The translations under genes were made by a program, and so were the position numbers. A stretch of DNA of 64,000 bases from Dehalococcoidales bacterium. GTDB lineage: Bacteria; Chloroflexota; Dehalococcoidia; Dehalococcoidales; UBA3254. The notes beneath the pieces are model-generated. The model did not search any database. It was given only the letters and a program-made list of their open reading frames with translations, and was not told the origin of the DNA. Positions 53,548-63,224 of the stretch are shown here, piece by piece (within the stretch, counting starts at the first letter, position 1; the number at the start of each line of letters is the position of its first letter). The stretch spans positions 19,535 through 83,534 of the forward strand of contig JAFGOB010000001.1 of NCBI GenBank assembly GCA_016926695.1. Reading direction: 5' to 3'.

Positions 53548-53588
53548 GGATACCGGCACTCATCCGGATAATATGAGTGCCGGTATCC
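53548..53588. terminator. Perfect 16-bp hairpin between convergent genes
   Basis: GGATACCGGCACTCAT (53548-53563) and ATGAGTGCCGGTATCC (53573-53588) are exact inverted repeats with a 9-base spacer. It lies between the stop at 53472 and the convergent stop at 53599. No T-run follows on either strand, so it may act as a factor-assisted bidirectional terminator or 3' stabiliser. Confidence 0.6.
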
Positions 53589-53598
53589 AGCGTAAGGC

Positions 53599-54399
53599 CT
53601 ATTTCAATACGTCCATTCCCCACTGTTTAAACATCTTTTCATAGCCCTTCGGCTGCGGGAAATCGGGCCTGTAATCGAAGTCAAGATGGGAATAGCGGTG
53701 AACATTATCCTGGGTCATTTCCTCGAAATGCCTTAGCCCCAAAACAACCTCTTCGATTTTATCCCTGGGAACGGAAAATATAATTTCATCTTCTCCGGAC
53801 ATTGTACGGTACTGCTCTCCGGTGTCTGGCAGCGTAATCCTGAAACAGCCGTTCTGAATAACCGGTATTACGGCGAAAACACAGGAACGCAGGGGATCGA
53901 ACTGTGAGGTCACCAGCAGTCCCTCCTTGTATTTGACCGCTAATAACATATGCCTCAACTGGGCCGTGTTGGAATAGATCATAGCCAGGTCGGGTTCAAA
54001 ATTGGCCGTCTTTAAAGGCGCTGAAACAATGCCTTTATATTTCCCGTACTCAAATTCGGGAGAGGTTTCATTCAATTTTTCGGCCGCCTCCTTGTTTTCA
54101 ACCATATAGGGGAAACCGGCGACTTCTTCGCGTGGCAGTGCCAGCCCGTAGGCCGATACCGGGGCGGGGCACCAGTTGTCTTCTTTCAGCATGGCAATGG
54201 TGGCCTTCCGCCCCCTGCGTGACATGGCAAAGGCCTGACATTGAGAAATGTGATAGCCGTAGTCCCTTTTTGGTCTAATGGCCCCTTCCGGAATATCCGC
54301 TTCCTTCTCCAGCATTTTTACCGCCAGGGGCGACGTTCTTAAAACCAGTAATTTCTCCAGTTCTTCTCCCCACTTGTTATACTCTTTTAACGTGGTCAT
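53599..54399 (-). CDS. DUF169 family protein
   Basis: A 266-residue protein of the DUF169 (COG2043-like) family. Marks are LVLRTSPLAVKMLEKEADIPEGA near residues 17-39, the Cys in HISQCQAFAMSRRG, DNWCPAPVSAYGL near 74, DPLRSCVFAVIPV, and the C-terminal SVPRDKIEEVVLGLR. Conserved cysteines near residues 54 and 77 could bind metal. The biochemical role of the family is not established; it is common in anaerobes and methanogens. It is divergent from the MFS gene at 54844. Confidence 0.85.
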   Translation of the reverse strand: MTTLKEYNKWGEELEKLLVLRTSPLAVKMLEKEADIPEGAIRPKRDYGYHISQCQAFAMSRRGRKATIAMLKEDNWCPAPVSAYGLALPREEVAGFPYMVENKEAAEKLNETSPEFEYGKYKGIVSAPLKTANFEPDLAMIYSNTAQLRHMLLAVKYKEGLLVTSQFDPLRSCVFAVIPVIQNGCFRITLPDTGEQYRTMSGEDEIIFSVPRDKIEEVVLGLRHFEEMTQDNVHRYSHLDFDYRPDFPQPKGYEKMFKQWGMDVLK

Positions 54400-54843
54400 C
54401 TTTTTCCGCTCCTGTTCTTTTATGTATAATTGTTATGTTAGTATTGAAATGGAAAGAACGGACATTGTCAATGACCTGCGCTTCCCCCCATCCTGATTTC
54501 TATTCTTAAAGGTACTTCGTATATTGACATTGTTACGAAGCTATCGCGGGTGTAGAATATAAAAAGTAATAAAACATTTTGTTGCGCTTGTTTTGGATAC
54601 GCTTCTCTTCAACAGGGCCAGGCTAAACCCTGTTTCCGGGAAATTGCAGCAAGAATCCGGCGCTGATGGCTGAATGCCGTTCCTGGTCTCACCCATCTAT
54701 CTTCCTCTCTCGATTGGAGAGGTATTAAAGATGAGGGTGACTGGAAATCCTGGTCAGGAGTCTGTTTTATTTTTGAACTGAATACCCTGTTGCCGTTTTT
54801 TTTGCTTCATTAAGGAAGTTCATCTCCAGAAAGATTAAAAATT
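54400..54843. other. Divergent intergenic region, 444 bp, no supported gene
   Basis: The region separates the DUF169 and MFS genes. A TTGACA occurs at 54524-54529, but no -10 box lies at proper spacing. I see no ORF with homology and no strong hairpin. Confidence 0.5.
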
Positions 54844-56040
54844 ATGAACACCCCGAAACTTATATCCCGGAATCTTATAATGCTTTCAGCTTCCTCTCTC
54901 TTTTTCAGCATTGGATTCCATCTTCTCATTGTTATCATGTCCGCCTATACCATGGACAGCTTTAAGGCCTCTTCCGGTGAAGCCGGAGTAGCCTTGAGCC
55001 TGTTCGTTATCGGGTCCTTGGGATCGCGTCTGGCTTTCGGAAGATGGATCGAAAAAAGCGGCCAGAAAAAGATGCTGTGCATAGGGCTGTTTGCCAATCT
55101 TATCATTACTTTGCTGTACTTTACGGCCGGTAATATCTTCCTGCTGTACGGTGTGCGCTTTCTTCATGGCGCCTCATTTGGGATTGCAACATCGGTATCG
55201 GCAACCATGGCGGCCAATATTATTCCTAAAGAAAGACGCGGAGAAGGCCTGGCTATTTTCGGTTTGAGCGTTACTCTCAGCACTGCCATCGGCCCCTTTT
55301 TGGGGATGTTCCTTTACCGGAACGCAAGCTATGATGTGATATTTGGAGTCAGTGCTTTTGCCGCTTTTCTGGCGCTTGTTATGGGATTATTTACCTCGGT
55401 TTCAGAAATAAAATTGTCCGACCGCCAGACGGCGGAGCTGAAAGGTTTCAAGCTGCGTAATTTCCTGGAGCCTTCTGCTATTCCTATCTGTATTCTTGTG
55501 ACGGTTATTTTCCTTTGTTATTCCAGCCTTACGACTTTCCTTACCCCCTACGCGCGTGATATAGGTTTACTGGAAAGCGCAAGCTTCTTCTTTCTGGTAT
55601 ATGCCGTTGTAGTTTTTTTCTCCCGTCCTTTCATAGGCCGTTTGTTTGATATGAAGGGACCCAATATTATCATGTTCCCCGCCATCGCTCTTTTTGCCGG
55701 CGGCATGCTGCTGGTCAGCCAGGCCCACTCCGGCCTCCTCCTCCTGGTATCGGCTGGGCTGCTGGGACTGGCCTGTGGTTCCATACAGTCCACTGTTCAA
55801 ACCATCGCCATTCAGGTCAGCCCTCAACACCGGCTCGGACTGGCTAATTCCACCTTTTTTATGTCCGTTGACATAGGTGTAGCCATAGGGCCGTTCCTGT
55901 TCGGGATGCTGCTGCCCCTGGCGGGATATAGAAACCTCTATGCCGTGACGGCGGGTATCGCCGTAGTCTGCATCTTGCTGTATTACCTTTTACACGGGAA
56001 AAAGGCCTCCGGCCGGCACACCGCACCCGGTCCTAACTGA
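54844..56040 (+). CDS. MFS transporter
   Basis: A 398-residue integral membrane protein with about 12 hydrophobic segments. The loop 2-3 signature is present in variant form (GSRLAFGRWIEKSGQKK, residues about 58-74), and the second half has the matching FSRPFIGRLFDMKG. Segment 5 carries GLSVTLSTAIGPFLG, as in drug-efflux MFS proteins of this 12-TM type. The substrate is unknown. The ribosome binding site is weak (GGAAG). It ends 20 bp from the convergent flavoprotein gene. Confidence 0.88.
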   Translation: MNTPKLISRNLIMLSASSLFFSIGFHLLIVIMSAYTMDSFKASSGEAGVALSLFVIGSLGSRLAFGRWIEKSGQKKMLCIGLFANLIITLLYFTAGNIFLLYGVRFLHGASFGIATSVSATMAANIIPKERRGEGLAIFGLSVTLSTAIGPFLGMFLYRNASYDVIFGVSAFAAFLALVMGLFTSVSEIKLSDRQTAELKGFKLRNFLEPSAIPICILVTVIFLCYSSLTTFLTPYARDIGLLESASFFFLVYAVVVFFSRPFIGRLFDMKGPNIIMFPAIALFAGGMLLVSQAHSGLLLLVSAGLLGLACGSIQSTVQTIAIQVSPQHRLGLANSTFFMSVDIGVAIGPFLFGMLLPLAGYRNLYAVTAGIAVVCILLYYLLHGKKASGRHTAPGPN

Positions 56041-56059
56041 TCAGTCCTTCTTTTCCATT

Positions 56060-58171
56060 TTATATTTTACGCCCTACCAGATGGCCGGACTCAACGGCAT
56101 CCACGATCACCCCGGGTGTCTTGCAGTCTCCCACGGTGTATATTTCAACCGCTTTCCCCCTCAGGCTGTCGGCAAGTGCGGCAGCGGGTGACAACGGCAA
56201 AGCTAGGATGATATGATCGGCTTCCAGTACCTTCCTGATTCCGTAACCGGTGGTGACAGTCAGCCCCTGATCGGTAATCTCGTGATATTTCACCTTCATC
56301 AGGACTTTCACTCCGCGTGAGTAGTTATATAGCAGTATTCTGGGCAGTATAAAACCGGGAACATATAGTCCCAGGCTTTCTTCGGGACCTTCATCCACTA
56401 CGGTAACATCCCTTCCTCGCTGGACCAGAAATTCAGCCAGTTGAATGCCCTGTATCTGGCCGCCGATAATTACCACCTTCCGGCCGACCGGCATGTAGAA
56501 TCTGGTCAGTGCTCTCAAAGTGAAGGGCGGAACGAATTTCAAACCGGTCTCCAGCGTTCCATGCAGGCGTGCGTTGCTGAGTACTTTTGGGTTTTCGATT
56601 CCGGGGATGTCCGGGACGGTGGCGGCGCCTCCTGTCGCGACAACTACCGCATCGGGTCTGGTCTTTTCAACAGTCTCAACTTTAACCTCCTGCCCCAGCT
56701 TGACCCTGACACCCAGTTTGACCATCTGTCCGGAGAGATAGTTCACGTAGTCCAGTATTTTCTCGTGCGGTCCTTTGACCATCGCCGCCAGGGGCATCAG
56801 TCCGCCTAAACGGGACGATTTTTCGTAAAGCGTTACCCGGTGTCCTCTCAGGGCCGCTACCCGGGCTGCCTCCAGCCCGGAAGGCCCCCCTCCTGCCACC
56901 AGCACGTTTTTCTTTTTTTCTGCCGGTTGAGGATAATATCCTTCGGGCATCTCGGGTCCGTCAGCGCGGGTGGAAGCGGCATTGACCCGGCAGCGTGACT
57001 GAGGAAAGCAGGTGATGCAGTAGGTGCACGGTCTGACTTCATCCGGTTTTCCGGCGGCGATTTTATTCGGCAAATCCGGATCGGCCGTTAACGGACGTGT
57101 TATTCCGATAAAATCTATTTTCCCTTCCCGGATGGCATTTTCTCCCATCCCGGGATTGAGCCTGGGGTCCATGCTTCCGACCGTCATCACCGGAATCCCG
57201 ACTGCCTTTTTGATGACGGCCGCTATCTCGATGAATCCTCCGGCCCCTTCATACTCAGTGACAAATTCCGGTATGAATTTCTTTATGTCAAATGGTCGCC
57301 CGAAGCCGGTATCCGGTTCTCCGAACATGTAAAATTTCTCCGGGAAAAATCCGTTGATATGGTTTCCTATGGGCTGAATACGCACATGCAGCATATCGGC
57401 GCCGTTATTTTCAAAGATTTTGGCGAATGCTGCGCTTTCTTCAATAGTGGAGCAACCGGCATTATCTCCCAGTTCCAGGATGTTAATTTCCAGGCCGTTC
57501 ATCAATACCGAGACCGGGAAGTCTGCTCCGCAGCGCCGCTTGATCCCTTGTATCAGTTCAACGATCATGCGGGCGCGGTTCTCCATATTCTGCGGACCGT
57601 ACTCATCCGTCCGCTTGTTCCAGAATCGTGAGAGGAAGGATGGGAACAGATGGCTGCAGGCACAGTTCAGCTCGCAGCCGTCATAGCCGGCCTTCCTGGC
57701 CCGTTCCGCTGCATTGACCACCAGTTCGATTACATCCCTGACTTCCTGTGTACTCAACGCCCTGGGTAAAGCGTTATTCATATCCAGTCTGGAAGGATAA
57801 CAAAAAGCCGAGGCTGAAACAGTCACCGGAAGCGCCATAAGAGGACGAAAATCATAAAACTGGACGAAGGTGGGACAACCATGCCGGTGCATCCTTTCGA
57901 CGATTTTGCTCTCCCGCTCAATGTACTTGTCATCGTACAAAGGCCGGCCGATGGTCTGGGAATGCGGGGCTGAAATTTCCAGGATTTGCAGTCCGATACC
58001 GCCCCTGGCAATGGCTTCATAATAGGCTACTCCTTCCGGACGGATCGCATCTTTCACCATATCGTATAGAATCCAGCCGTAAGCAGCGGTCTTTATCATG
58101 CGGTTCCGCGTTTTTACTTTACCGATGTAAGCCGGTTCCAGCAGTTTTTCAAACCTGTTTTGCTCAGCCAT
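56060..58171 (-). CDS. 2-Enoate reductase / 2,4-dienoyl-CoA reductase-like flavoprotein
   Basis: A 703-residue three-domain enzyme. An OYE-type FMN barrel (about 1-370; GLQILEISAPHSQTIGRPLY, CELNCACSHLFPSFLS) is followed by a [4Fe-4S] motif with Cys382, 385, 388 and 394 (CTYCITCFPQSRC). FAD/NAD(P)H domains follow (VLVAGGGPSGLEAARVAA near 424 and VVIIGGQIQGIQLAEFL near 560). Family relatives reduce enoates, dienoyl-CoA or bile-acid enones (BaiCD/BaiH). In the barrel the active-site segment reads CELNCACSHLF in place of the common HGAHGYL, so the proton donor differs from standard members. The gene is alone on its strand next to an NTF2-like gene. Confidence 0.9.
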   Translation of the reverse strand: MAEQNRFEKLLEPAYIGKVKTRNRMIKTAAYGWILYDMVKDAIRPEGVAYYEAIARGGIGLQILEISAPHSQTIGRPLYDDKYIERESKIVERMHRHGCPTFVQFYDFRPLMALPVTVSASAFCYPSRLDMNNALPRALSTQEVRDVIELVVNAAERARKAGYDGCELNCACSHLFPSFLSRFWNKRTDEYGPQNMENRARMIVELIQGIKRRCGADFPVSVLMNGLEINILELGDNAGCSTIEESAAFAKIFENNGADMLHVRIQPIGNHINGFFPEKFYMFGEPDTGFGRPFDIKKFIPEFVTEYEGAGGFIEIAAVIKKAVGIPVMTVGSMDPRLNPGMGENAIREGKIDFIGITRPLTADPDLPNKIAAGKPDEVRPCTYCITCFPQSRCRVNAASTRADGPEMPEGYYPQPAEKKKNVLVAGGGPSGLEAARVAALRGHRVTLYEKSSRLGGLMPLAAMVKGPHEKILDYVNYLSGQMVKLGVRVKLGQEVKVETVEKTRPDAVVVATGGAATVPDIPGIENPKVLSNARLHGTLETGLKFVPPFTLRALTRFYMPVGRKVVIIGGQIQGIQLAEFLVQRGRDVTVVDEGPEESLGLYVPGFILPRILLYNYSRGVKVLMKVKYHEITDQGLTVTTGYGIRKVLEADHIILALPLSPAAALADSLRGKAVEIYTVGDCKTPGVIVDAVESGHLVGRKI

Positions 58172-58279
58172 CGCTGCCTTCCTTATTTATCGTTATTTTT
58201 TTCGCCTGAATCCAGCGTTCTTCTTTTCTTTGTTTCTTTCCCGTTTATCATGAAGGACCGCTGTTCGATCAATCTGCTT

Positions 58280-58732
58280 CTATTTTCTCCCCATAAAAAC
58301 ATCGCTGACATCCAGCATCCCGGGTTCCAGGTCCTCCCAGAAGAAGTCGATGCTTTTGATCTTGATAGTATTGTTTTCATCCAGCCCCAGTTGATAGCGT
58401 GGAATGTACTCTTTCACCAATTGTAATTTCCCGGTCTTGCTGTCATAGATCTCTGCTTTGAGCAGGGCGGTAACCACTTTTTTTCTCTCATCTATGGCGA
58501 TATCGTCAACCTTGAATATCTCGTAACCCGCGGGATGTCCGGACAGGATTTTCAGGAAGTCAGCGCGGTTGGTCACCGGTTTACCCAGCTCCGTAATGTA
58601 CGGATGATAGACCATATCCGCTGCGAAGTAGTCGCACATCTTCTGCACAGTCCCGGGATTCTGGGCATAAGCATTGTAAGCATTGAAGTACTCCTTCATC
58701 CATTCCAGAATACTGTCATAGGTCATTTCCAT
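58280..58732 (-). CDS. NTF2/SnoaL-like fold protein
   Basis: A 150-residue protein with the cone-like NTF2 fold pattern: helix-rich MKEYFNAYNAYAQNPGTVQKMCDYFAADMVYHPY, followed by beta strands (DIAIDERKKVVTALLKAEIYD, KLQLVKEYIPRYQLGLD). SnoaL-like relatives include small cyclases, isomerases and dehydratases, as in bile-acid 7-dehydratase BaiE. The upstream position on the same strand relative to the BaiCD-like reductase (108 bp apart) makes a functional link possible. GGAGGAAG precedes the ATG. Confidence 0.75.
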   Translation of the reverse strand: MEMTYDSILEWMKEYFNAYNAYAQNPGTVQKMCDYFAADMVYHPYITELGKPVTNRADFLKILSGHPAGYEIFKVDDIAIDERKKVVTALLKAEIYDSKTGKLQLVKEYIPRYQLGLDENNTIKIKSIDFFWEDLEPGMLDVSDVFMGRK

Positions 58733-58951
58733 GTGTCTTCCTCCTTATTCATTTTGATATTTTAGTTTATTGTAACTGATTGTCAATACTTTCTCACCGG
58801 TATCCGGAGTGCGTTCAAAACCGGTATAGAACAAATATTTCCGTCAGCCCTTATGCCGTCCGCTCAAATGGTGAGTTAAGCCAGCCGCATATGGAAGGAA
58901 AAGCTGTTGCCACTCAATGCCGGTAGTTTTATTGTGAAAAAGAATGTCTTA

Positions 58952-58980
58952 TAGACTTTTAATATCAGGCGACCTATAAT
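58952..58980 (+). promoter_or_regulatory. Promoter of the tandem phosphatase genes
   Basis: TAGACT (58952-58957) and TATAAT (58975-58980) are spaced by 17 bp. Transcription would begin about 120 bp before the TTG start at 59109. The rest of the 376-bp divergent region (58733-59108) shows nothing else that I can support. Confidence 0.5.
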
Positions 58981-59108
58981 TAAAAAGTTATTTTCTGATG
59001 TATCATTGATCTTCCTTGGCGGATACCTGGCTGTTTATTTACCCGGAGAAATCAAAACTACATAGCTAATCACTCCGGTTTTTTCGGGAAGGGAAAGGAA
59101 TATCGTAA

Positions 59109-60512
59109 TTGGGTAACAGCATTATCAATATATTTATTGACCTCGCTAAAATAACCAGTTTAGTCGTGATTGTTGCCTATTTATTTTCCCGCACCAGTTT
59201 TTTTTCTGAAATAGTGGACCGTCACAACACATTAAAGAACCACCTGTTAACCATATTATGTTTTGGAGTTCTCTCCATCTTCGGAAACCTGGGCGCAGTT
59301 GAATTGCATTCCGGAGTTGCCGCAAAAATCGGCGATCTGGCACCTTTAATCGCCGGCCTTTTCGGCGGTCCGCTGATCGGGGTAGGCGCCGGTCTGATCG
59401 GTGGTATACAGGGCTATTTTATGGGTGGTATGCTGGCTGTTCCCAGTTCATTAGCTACCGTGCTGGCCGGTCTACTGGGGGGACTGATATTCTTACTGCG
59501 AAAAAGGACTTATCTTAATATCTTGCAGGTGGCCGGCATCGCCCTGGGCATGGAACTGCTGCATATGGGTTTAGCCCTGGCTATAGGCCGGCCTTTCAGT
59601 GATGCGCTGGCAACAGTTAAAAGCATTGTCCTGCCCATGACAATCGCTACCATGATAGGGGCCGGCATCTTCGCCTACATTTATCTTAATCTGGTTAAAG
59701 AAAAGAAGACCGCCGCCGAAAAAGAGCTATATAGCCACGAACTGGAACGGAAAAATTTCGAGCTGGAGTCAGCCAGGCAAATCCAGGTCAGCTTCATGCC
59801 CGAGTCAACTCCCATCCTGAAAGAAGTTCAATTCGGCGCTTTCAGCCTGCCTGCCCTGGAAGTGGGCGGGGATTATTACGATTTTATCCCTATATCCGAG
59901 GGCAAATGGGGTCTGGTTATCGGCGATGTATCCGGCAAAGGTTTCCCGGCAGCTTTATTTATGGCTTTGTCCAGGACCTGTATCCGGTCCAATGCCATGG
60001 GCGATGATACTGCCTCCGGGGCCATCCTTAAAGCCAATAGAATTATCTCGCATGATTCCAGCTCAGGCATGTTTATCACTCTTTTCTATTCCGTGCTCGA
60101 CCTTAAAAGCAGGAAACTCCATTACGTCAATGCCGGTCATAACCCACCGATCATACTCAATGGCAAACGCGGAGATATAAAATTGCTGGAAGCCAAAGGG
60201 ATTGCTCTGGGAGTATTGGATGATATTGACCTGGAAGAAGTGGAACTTGATCTTGCGCCTAATGATATAATTATTTTCTATACTGATGGAGTCACTGAAG
60301 CTATTAATAAAAAGGAAGAACTGTTCGGTGAGACCAGACTGGCTAACCTGATCAAGAAAAACACCCAGCTTTCCGCAAAAGACCTGGTAGACAAGATCAA
60401 AAACGATATTATGGACTTCACCCAGGGAGAGCCCCAATTTGATGACCTGACTCTTTTTGCTCTTAAAGTACTTCCAAATTCCGATTCCGATTCCCCGGCA
60501 GTACAAAATTAA
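59109..60512 (+). CDS. Membrane-bound SpoIIE/RsbU-type PP2C phosphatase with 5TM-LYT sensor, copy 1
   Basis: A 467-residue protein starting at TTG with GGAAAGGAA (59092-59100). Residues about 1-197 form a 5TM_5TMR_LYT-type membrane sensor (LAPLIAGLFGGPLIGVGAGLIGG is its signature, residues 78-100). A short coiled segment (about 197-225) links to a PP2C/SpoIIE phosphatase domain with GGDYYDFI, GDVSGKGFPAALFM, YTDGVTEA and FDDLTLFAL. Such phosphatases dephosphorylate anti-anti-sigma factors to release an alternative sigma factor. No anti-sigma or STAS gene is adjacent. The next gene is a close tandem copy. Confidence 0.92.
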   Translation: MGNSIINIFIDLAKITSLVVIVAYLFSRTSFFSEIVDRHNTLKNHLLTILCFGVLSIFGNLGAVELHSGVAAKIGDLAPLIAGLFGGPLIGVGAGLIGGIQGYFMGGMLAVPSSLATVLAGLLGGLIFLLRKRTYLNILQVAGIALGMELLHMGLALAIGRPFSDALATVKSIVLPMTIATMIGAGIFAYIYLNLVKEKKTAAEKELYSHELERKNFELESARQIQVSFMPESTPILKEVQFGAFSLPALEVGGDYYDFIPISEGKWGLVIGDVSGKGFPAALFMALSRTCIRSNAMGDDTASGAILKANRIISHDSSSGMFITLFYSVLDLKSRKLHYVNAGHNPPIILNGKRGDIKLLEAKGIALGVLDDIDLEEVELDLAPNDIIIFYTDGVTEAINKKEELFGETRLANLIKKNTQLSAKDLVDKIKNDIMDFTQGEPQFDDLTLFALKVLPNSDSDSPAVQN

Positions 60513-60529
60513 TATAAGGAAAGCAACCA

Positions 60530-61969
60530 GTGCTAAATTATATTGGAAATCTCGCCATCAGCCTGATATTAACGATGAGTGTCATCGTTCTGGTGGCTTA
60601 TCTTATTACCCGGACCCATTTTTTTAATGAAGTACTGGAACGGCATTATACTTTCAGGAACCGACTTTTTACCATTTTATTCTTTGGCGCTTTATCTATA
60701 TTCGGCACCTACGGCGGAGTTGAATTACCGACCAGCGCTATCGCCAATCTTCGCGATCTGGGACCTTTGATCGCCGGCCTTTTCGGCGGACCGCTAATCG
60801 GCCTGGGGGCAGGACTGATCGGCGGCATTCACCGTTATTTCATGGGTAATTTTGTGGCCCTGCCCTGCGGGCTGGCCTCCGTGGTGGCCGGTCTGGTTGG
60901 CGGCTATATATTCTATCTCCGGAAAGGCCAGCATCCCAAAATATGGCAGATCGCTATTATCGCCGCCTGTATGGAAGTAGTCCATTCCAGTCTGACTCTT
61001 ATTCTGGCCACGCCTTTCGAAAAAGTGTGGGAAACTACCGTGAATCTTACCATACCCATGATGACCGCCAATGCTATTGGCTCCAGCATATTTTCTTTCA
61101 TCATCATCAACCTGGTAAGAGAAAAGAAGACCGCCGCCGAAAAAGAAAAAATCCGCCGTGAACTGGAACGCAAGAAGGTTGAGCTGGATGCGGCCAGACA
61201 AATACAGTTGAGTTTTTTGCCGGAGTCAACCCCCGTCCTGAGAGAATTCCAAATCGGCGCTTTCAGCCTGCCGGCCCTGGAAGTGGGCGGGGATTATTAC
61301 GATTTTATCCCTATATCCGAAGGGAAATGGGGGCTGGTTATCGGTGATGTATCCGGCAAAGGTTTCCCGGCAGCCCTGTTTATGGCGGTGTCAAGGATCT
61401 GTATCCGGTCCAATGCCATGGGTGGCAATACCGCTTCTGAGGCAATCATTAAAGCTAATAGAATTATCTCGCAAGATTCCAGCTCGGGCATGTTCATCAC
61501 TCTTTTCTATTCCGTGCTCGACCTTCAAAACAGGAAACTCCGCTACGTCAATGCCGGTCATAATCCACCTATTGTACTCTCCGGCAACGGCCCTAACCAT
61601 GGCGGTAGCATCAAATTACTGGAAGCCAAAGGCATCGCTCTGGGCGTGCTGGATGATATTGAGCTGGAAGAAATGGAGATGGATCTGAACCCTGATGACA
61701 TCATTGTCTTCTATACCGATGGGGTCACCGAAGCTATTAATGCAAAGAACGAACAGTTCGGTGAGACCAGGCTGGCTGAGCTTATATCAATGAACCGCCA
61801 CCTGTCCGCTACCGACCTGGTGGACAAGATTAAAAATGTTATTATGGACTTCACACGAGGAGAGCCCCAATTTGATGACTTCACTCTGTTTGCCCTTAAA
61901 GTAAGTCCGGGGGCCGGTCCTCCCTCGATCACGGAAGGTGTATCGAAGGAGTTTATCCTTGGAAACTAA
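60530..61969 (+). CDS. Membrane-bound SpoIIE/RsbU-type PP2C phosphatase with 5TM-LYT sensor, copy 2
   Basis: A 479-residue close paralogue of the preceding protein, starting at GTG 60530 with an AAGGAAAG site 17 bp after it. The same order is seen: 5TM-LYT sensor (LGPLIAGLFGGPLIG), linker and PP2C domain (GGDYYDFI, GDVSGKGFPAALFM, YTDGVTEAIN, FDDFTLFAL). The catalytic domains are nearly identical also at the DNA level, for instance around 59870-59950 and 61290-61370, while the sensor halves have drifted more. A 12-residue C-terminal extension distinguishes it. The pair probably reads two related signals into the same output. Confidence 0.92.
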   Translation: MLNYIGNLAISLILTMSVIVLVAYLITRTHFFNEVLERHYTFRNRLFTILFFGALSIFGTYGGVELPTSAIANLRDLGPLIAGLFGGPLIGLGAGLIGGIHRYFMGNFVALPCGLASVVAGLVGGYIFYLRKGQHPKIWQIAIIAACMEVVHSSLTLILATPFEKVWETTVNLTIPMMTANAIGSSIFSFIIINLVREKKTAAEKEKIRRELERKKVELDAARQIQLSFLPESTPVLREFQIGAFSLPALEVGGDYYDFIPISEGKWGLVIGDVSGKGFPAALFMAVSRICIRSNAMGGNTASEAIIKANRIISQDSSSGMFITLFYSVLDLQNRKLRYVNAGHNPPIVLSGNGPNHGGSIKLLEAKGIALGVLDDIELEEMEMDLNPDDIIVFYTDGVTEAINAKNEQFGETRLAELISMNRHLSATDLVDKIKNVIMDFTRGEPQFDDFTLFALKVSPGAGPPSITEGVSKEFILGN

Positions 61970-63224
61970 ATACAGTAATTCTGCCAACCAAAAGGCCTCA
62001 TCATCGCACAAACCGCGGTCTCCTCTCTATTATGGCTTTATCATTGTCCTGGCGTGTTTTATGTTAACTATGCTGGGCCGGGGCATCTTTTATATCTACG
62101 GGGTGTTCTTCGGCTCTATCGAGCATGAATTTGAGTGGAGCCGGGCGGTCACCTCCGGCGCTTTTTCTGTCAGTGTCCTGATTTCCGGATTATTCGGAAT
62201 TTTAGCCGGACGATTGTGTGATAAATACGGCCCCCGTGTGGTCATAGCCTTTTGCGCCGTATTCCTGGCCGCAGGCTATATTTTGATGTCTATCGTTCAG
62301 AATACTCTACAGTTCTATCTCATATATGGCATCCTCGTGTCCGCAGGTGTCAGCGGTTTTTGGGCGCCCCTGTTATCAACCCTGGCCCGCTGGTTCACTA
62401 ACAAACGGGGATTGATGACCGGCATTGTCACGGGCGGGATAAGTTTTGGAACGTTATTTTTGCCGCCTCTGGCTACCCACTTGATTGACGCCTTCGATTG
62501 GCGGACAACTTATATCATCATGGGTTTGCTTGTATTAGCAGTTTCAATAATTGGCATTTCACTTTTAAGACGTTTCCCGCAAAAAAAGGATATGGAGATC
62601 GGGAAGAAGTATCTCACAGAGTCTGTTTCTTTGGACTCATTAGCGGTATTCGAGTTGCAGGAGGCCATGCGCACACGTCAATTCTGGATGGTCTGCGCTA
62701 TTTACGTTTTTTTCGGGATTATTCAAATGACGGTGATGGTGCATATCATACCGCATACCATTGGCCTGCAAATATCGGCGGTCAACGCGGCTACCGTTCT
62801 TTCAGTGGTTGGATTTGTCAGTCTGGGCGCTCGTATTGTGATAGGAGCTGCCTGTGATAAAATCAAGGTTAAAATCTCAGTCGTTTTTTGCCTGGGTTTG
62901 TTGATGCTGTCTTTTATCTTGCTGCTGTTTTCCAACGAACTCTGGCAATTATATGTTTTTGCAGTTATGTTCGGTTTGGGATATGGTGGAATGTCCTGCT
63001 TGCAGTCACTGGTCGCTTCGGAGCTGTATGGTTTGCTGTCCCTGGGAGCCATATCCGCTATAGTTGCCTTCGCCCAGGACTTCGGCGGAGCCGCCGGACC
63101 TTATCTGGCCGGATATGTGTTCGATGTGACTTCAAGCTATAACTGGGCATGGACAGTGTGTGCGCTGTCAGCCTTTATCGCTCTGATAATCGGCGCGCTC
63201 CTGACACCGCCGCGTATTGATTGA
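61959..63224 (+). CDS. MFS transporter (oxalate/formate antiporter-like)
   Basis: A 421-residue 12-TM transporter. I choose TTG 61959, seven bases after AAGGAG (61946-61951); GTG 61938 is an alternative. The first helix is preceded by a hydrophilic N-terminus (about 25 aa). Signature loops are GILAGRLCDKYGPRVV and a segment with GVSGFWAPLLSTLARWFTNKRG, typical of the monocarboxylate/OFA group. The gene overlaps the phosphatase copy by 11 bp, so it is co-expressed. A carboxylate is a likely but unproven substrate. Confidence 0.88.
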   Translation: METKYSNSANQKASSSHKPRSPLYYGFIIVLACFMLTMLGRGIFYIYGVFFGSIEHEFEWSRAVTSGAFSVSVLISGLFGILAGRLCDKYGPRVVIAFCAVFLAAGYILMSIVQNTLQFYLIYGILVSAGVSGFWAPLLSTLARWFTNKRGLMTGIVTGGISFGTLFLPPLATHLIDAFDWRTTYIIMGLLVLAVSIIGISLLRRFPQKKDMEIGKKYLTESVSLDSLAVFELQEAMRTRQFWMVCAIYVFFGIIQMTVMVHIIPHTIGLQISAVNAATVLSVVGFVSLGARIVIGAACDKIKVKISVVFCLGLLMLSFILLLFSNELWQLYVFAVMFGLGYGGMSCLQSLVASELYGLLSLGAISAIVAFAQDFGGAAGPYLAGYVFDVTSSYNWAWTVCALSAFIALIIGALLTPPRID

